Origin: Syntrophaceae bacterium UBA7544
GTDB taxonomy: Bacteria > Desulfobacterota > Syntrophia > Syntrophales > Smithellaceae
Direction: 5' to 3'
Length of the DNA stretch: 5,228 nt
Assembly: GCA_002479215.1 (NCBI GenBank)
Contig: DLME01000133.1
Location: forward strand, 1-5,228
Of the stretch, positions 4,469-5,228 are shown piece by piece. The notes beneath the pieces are model-generated. The model was not told the DNA's origin, did no database searches, and saw nothing but the letters and a program-made list of their open reading frames with translations. Within the stretch, counting starts at the first letter, position 1; each line of letters starts with the position of its first letter. Position numbers and translations under genes: made by a program.

Positions 4469-4924
4469 TTTTAACTCCTAGCCTGAACGTAACAACAATT
4501 CAGCACCGGCTTTGGGACTGACACAAATCCAATCAACACCCGCTGGTGGCATGATAGTACCGTTGGTCTCCACGGCAATTTCCAAACCTTCTTTATGTAA
4601 CGCGTCAATTAACTCCCCATCCAGTTGCAGAAGCGGCTCACCGCCCGTACATACAACAAAAGGCCCTGCTGATTTTGCATTATTTCCCGGCCATAATTGC
4701 CTGACCTTTTTTGCCAACTGTGACGCACTCGGAAAATGCCCGCCTTCGGGTCCATCAACGCCCATAAAATCCGTATCACAAAATTTACACAGGGCATTTT
4801 TCCGATCAGCTTCCTTTCCAGACCATAAATTGCAACCGGCAAACCGGCAAAAGACCGCGGGACGGCCAGAATGAAAACCTTCCCCTTGGATCGAGTAAAA
4901 TATTTCCTTGATAAAATAGCTCAA
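4283..4924 (-). pseudogene. queE: 7-carboxy-7-deazaguanine synthase QueE, interrupted by an in-frame TAG
   Basis: QueE is a radical SAM enzyme that converts CPH4 to 7-carboxy-7-deazaguanine in queuosine/preQ0 synthesis. From the TTG at 4924 the frame gives 213 codons, the normal family length. Visible motifs are IQGEG (12-16) and the cluster cysteines C31, C46 and C49, arranged CX14CX2C as in the Burkholderia multivorans type rather than CX3CX2C. Also seen are TGGEP (93-97), ETNGT (119-123), SPKAGAEL (136-143), and after the break HFFLQPMDSTDREANK and a terminal SLQLHKILGVR. Codon 149 is TAG (4480-4478) between RSG and ELKLV; reading frame and homology continue unchanged, so this is a point nonsense change, most simply CAG to TAG, not a frameshift. 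The first piece is 148 residues. The start is chosen from homology (SYFIKEIFYSIQGEG) and AAAAGG at 4936-4931, which overlaps the queC stop. An ATG upstream at 4984 lies inside queC and is unlikely. Confidence 0.9.
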
Positions 4925-4930
4925 AATTGA

Positions 4931-4936
4931 CCTTTT
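4931..4936 (-). promoter_or_regulatory. queE ribosome binding site overlapping the queC stop
   Basis: AAAAGG on the minus strand shares bases with the queC TAA (4937-4935) and lies 6 nt before the TTG at 4924. It decides the queE start and indicates translational coupling of queC and queE in one operon. Confidence 0.7.
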
Positions 4937-5228
4937 AGATTTTATATCTAATAGAGTCTTTAATGCCCGCTTCTTGGAAACCATTTAAACGTAAAAGGCA
5001 GGAGTCGCATTCTCCACAGGCAACGCCTTCTGCCGATGGATCATAACAGCTGTGTGTCTGGCTATAATCAACACCCAACTCTATTCCTTTACGGATAATT
5101 TGCGCCTTGGTCATTCTGATAAGCGGCGTATCAATTTTTATTCTCTGTTTACCCTCCACTCCGGCCTTTGTGGCGAGATTGGCCATCTTCTCGTAAGCTT
5201 CGATGTATTCGGGACGGCAATCGGGATA
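4935..5228 (-). CDS. queC: 7-cyano-7-deazaguanine synthase QueC, C-terminal part
   Basis: QueC uses ATP and ammonia to turn 7-carboxy-7-deazaguanine, the QueE product, into preQ0. The last 97 codons are present; the gene continues off the right edge and the frame is open to base 5228. The fragment opens [21 protein letters not shown], the QueC segment with the conserved D-C-R-P. It continues through [23 protein letters not shown] and ends with the zinc-site region [19 protein letters not shown] followed by LLRLNGF. The four cysteines of that region ([11 protein letters not shown]) match the QueC zinc ligands. An ATG at 5186 is internal and not a start. The stop TAA overlaps the queE ribosome site, so the two genes form an operon running leftwards. 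The visible part shows no defect, unlike queE. Confidence 0.96.
   Translation of the reverse strand, partial: YPDCRPEYIEAYEKMANLATKAGVEGKQRIKIDTPLIRMTKAQIIRKGIELGVDYSQTHSCYDPSAEGVACGECDSCLLRLNGFQEAGIKDSIRYKI

Noticed and set aside
4609..4842. Second minus-strand ORF of 77 aa in another frame of queE
   Set aside because: The QueE motifs are in the overlapping frame; this frame shows no recognisable protein.
4512..4874. Plus-strand ORF of 120 aa
   Set aside because: It lies wholly antisense to well-recognised queE coding sequence.
4478..4984. ATG at 4984 as the queE start (giving 20 extra residues)
   Set aside because: It would overlap queC by 50 bases. The family starts at about SYFIKEIFYSIQGEG, and a TTG at 4924 has a suitably placed AAAAGG site.
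1..5228. CRISPR array, tRNA or rRNA gene, insertion sequence, or transposase remnant
   Set aside because: I saw no regularly spaced repeats, no tRNA-like cloverleaf, and no terminal inverted repeats or transposase motifs.

Overview
The window is bacterial: Shine-Dalgarno sites, a TPP riboswitch and queuosine-pathway genes are all visible. Every gene I can support lies on the minus strand, so transcription runs from high to low coordinates. The lineage cannot be fixed from this sequence. The conserved genes have roughly balanced GC (32 of 60 bases at 4621-4680 and 33 of 60 at 841-900, counted by hand), whereas the middle of the window is strongly AT-rich (15 of 60 at 2221-2280). That contrast suggests a host of moderate GC carrying an AT-rich insert of foreign or fast-evolving DNA.

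Layout from the right edge in transcription order: the C-terminal part of queC (4935-5228) is followed 10 nt later by queE (4283-4924), a two-gene queuosine/7-deazaguanine cluster. queE carries an in-frame TAG at 4478-4480, so it is either a fresh pseudogene or a gene now made in two pieces. Then comes about 430 bp of AT-rich DNA with no minus-strand gene (3856-4282). It is dense in short repeats and holds a small plus-strand cassette of a -10-like box, a strong ribosome site and a 9-codon ORF. Next are two unrecognised AT-rich genes: a soluble protein of about 162 aa (3367-3855) and a 561-aa membrane protein (1517-3202) with an outside beta-like domain and a large helical cytoplasmic part. 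The latter contains five copies of a KP-x(7)-W/L motif. A 449-bp gap (1068-1516) with no convincing gene follows.

The left third returns to balanced GC. It has a small DUF202 membrane protein (762-1067), an SdpI-family membrane protein (261-605), and a canonical TPP riboswitch (about 119-198) with its own intrinsic terminator (71-103). The riboswitch controls a gene of which only the first 15 codons are inside the window (1-45), plausibly a thiamine gene.

Functionally, queC and queE act in consecutive steps (QueE makes CDG, QueC turns it into preQ0). The riboswitch shuts off the left-edge gene when thiamine pyrophosphate is plentiful. The two AT-rich genes, DUF202 and SdpI have no demonstrable link to these pathways. 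I did not find sequence evidence strong enough to name a new system. The best leads are the repeat-bearing membrane protein with its orphan neighbour, the interrupted queE, and the repeat-rich region at 4059-4279.
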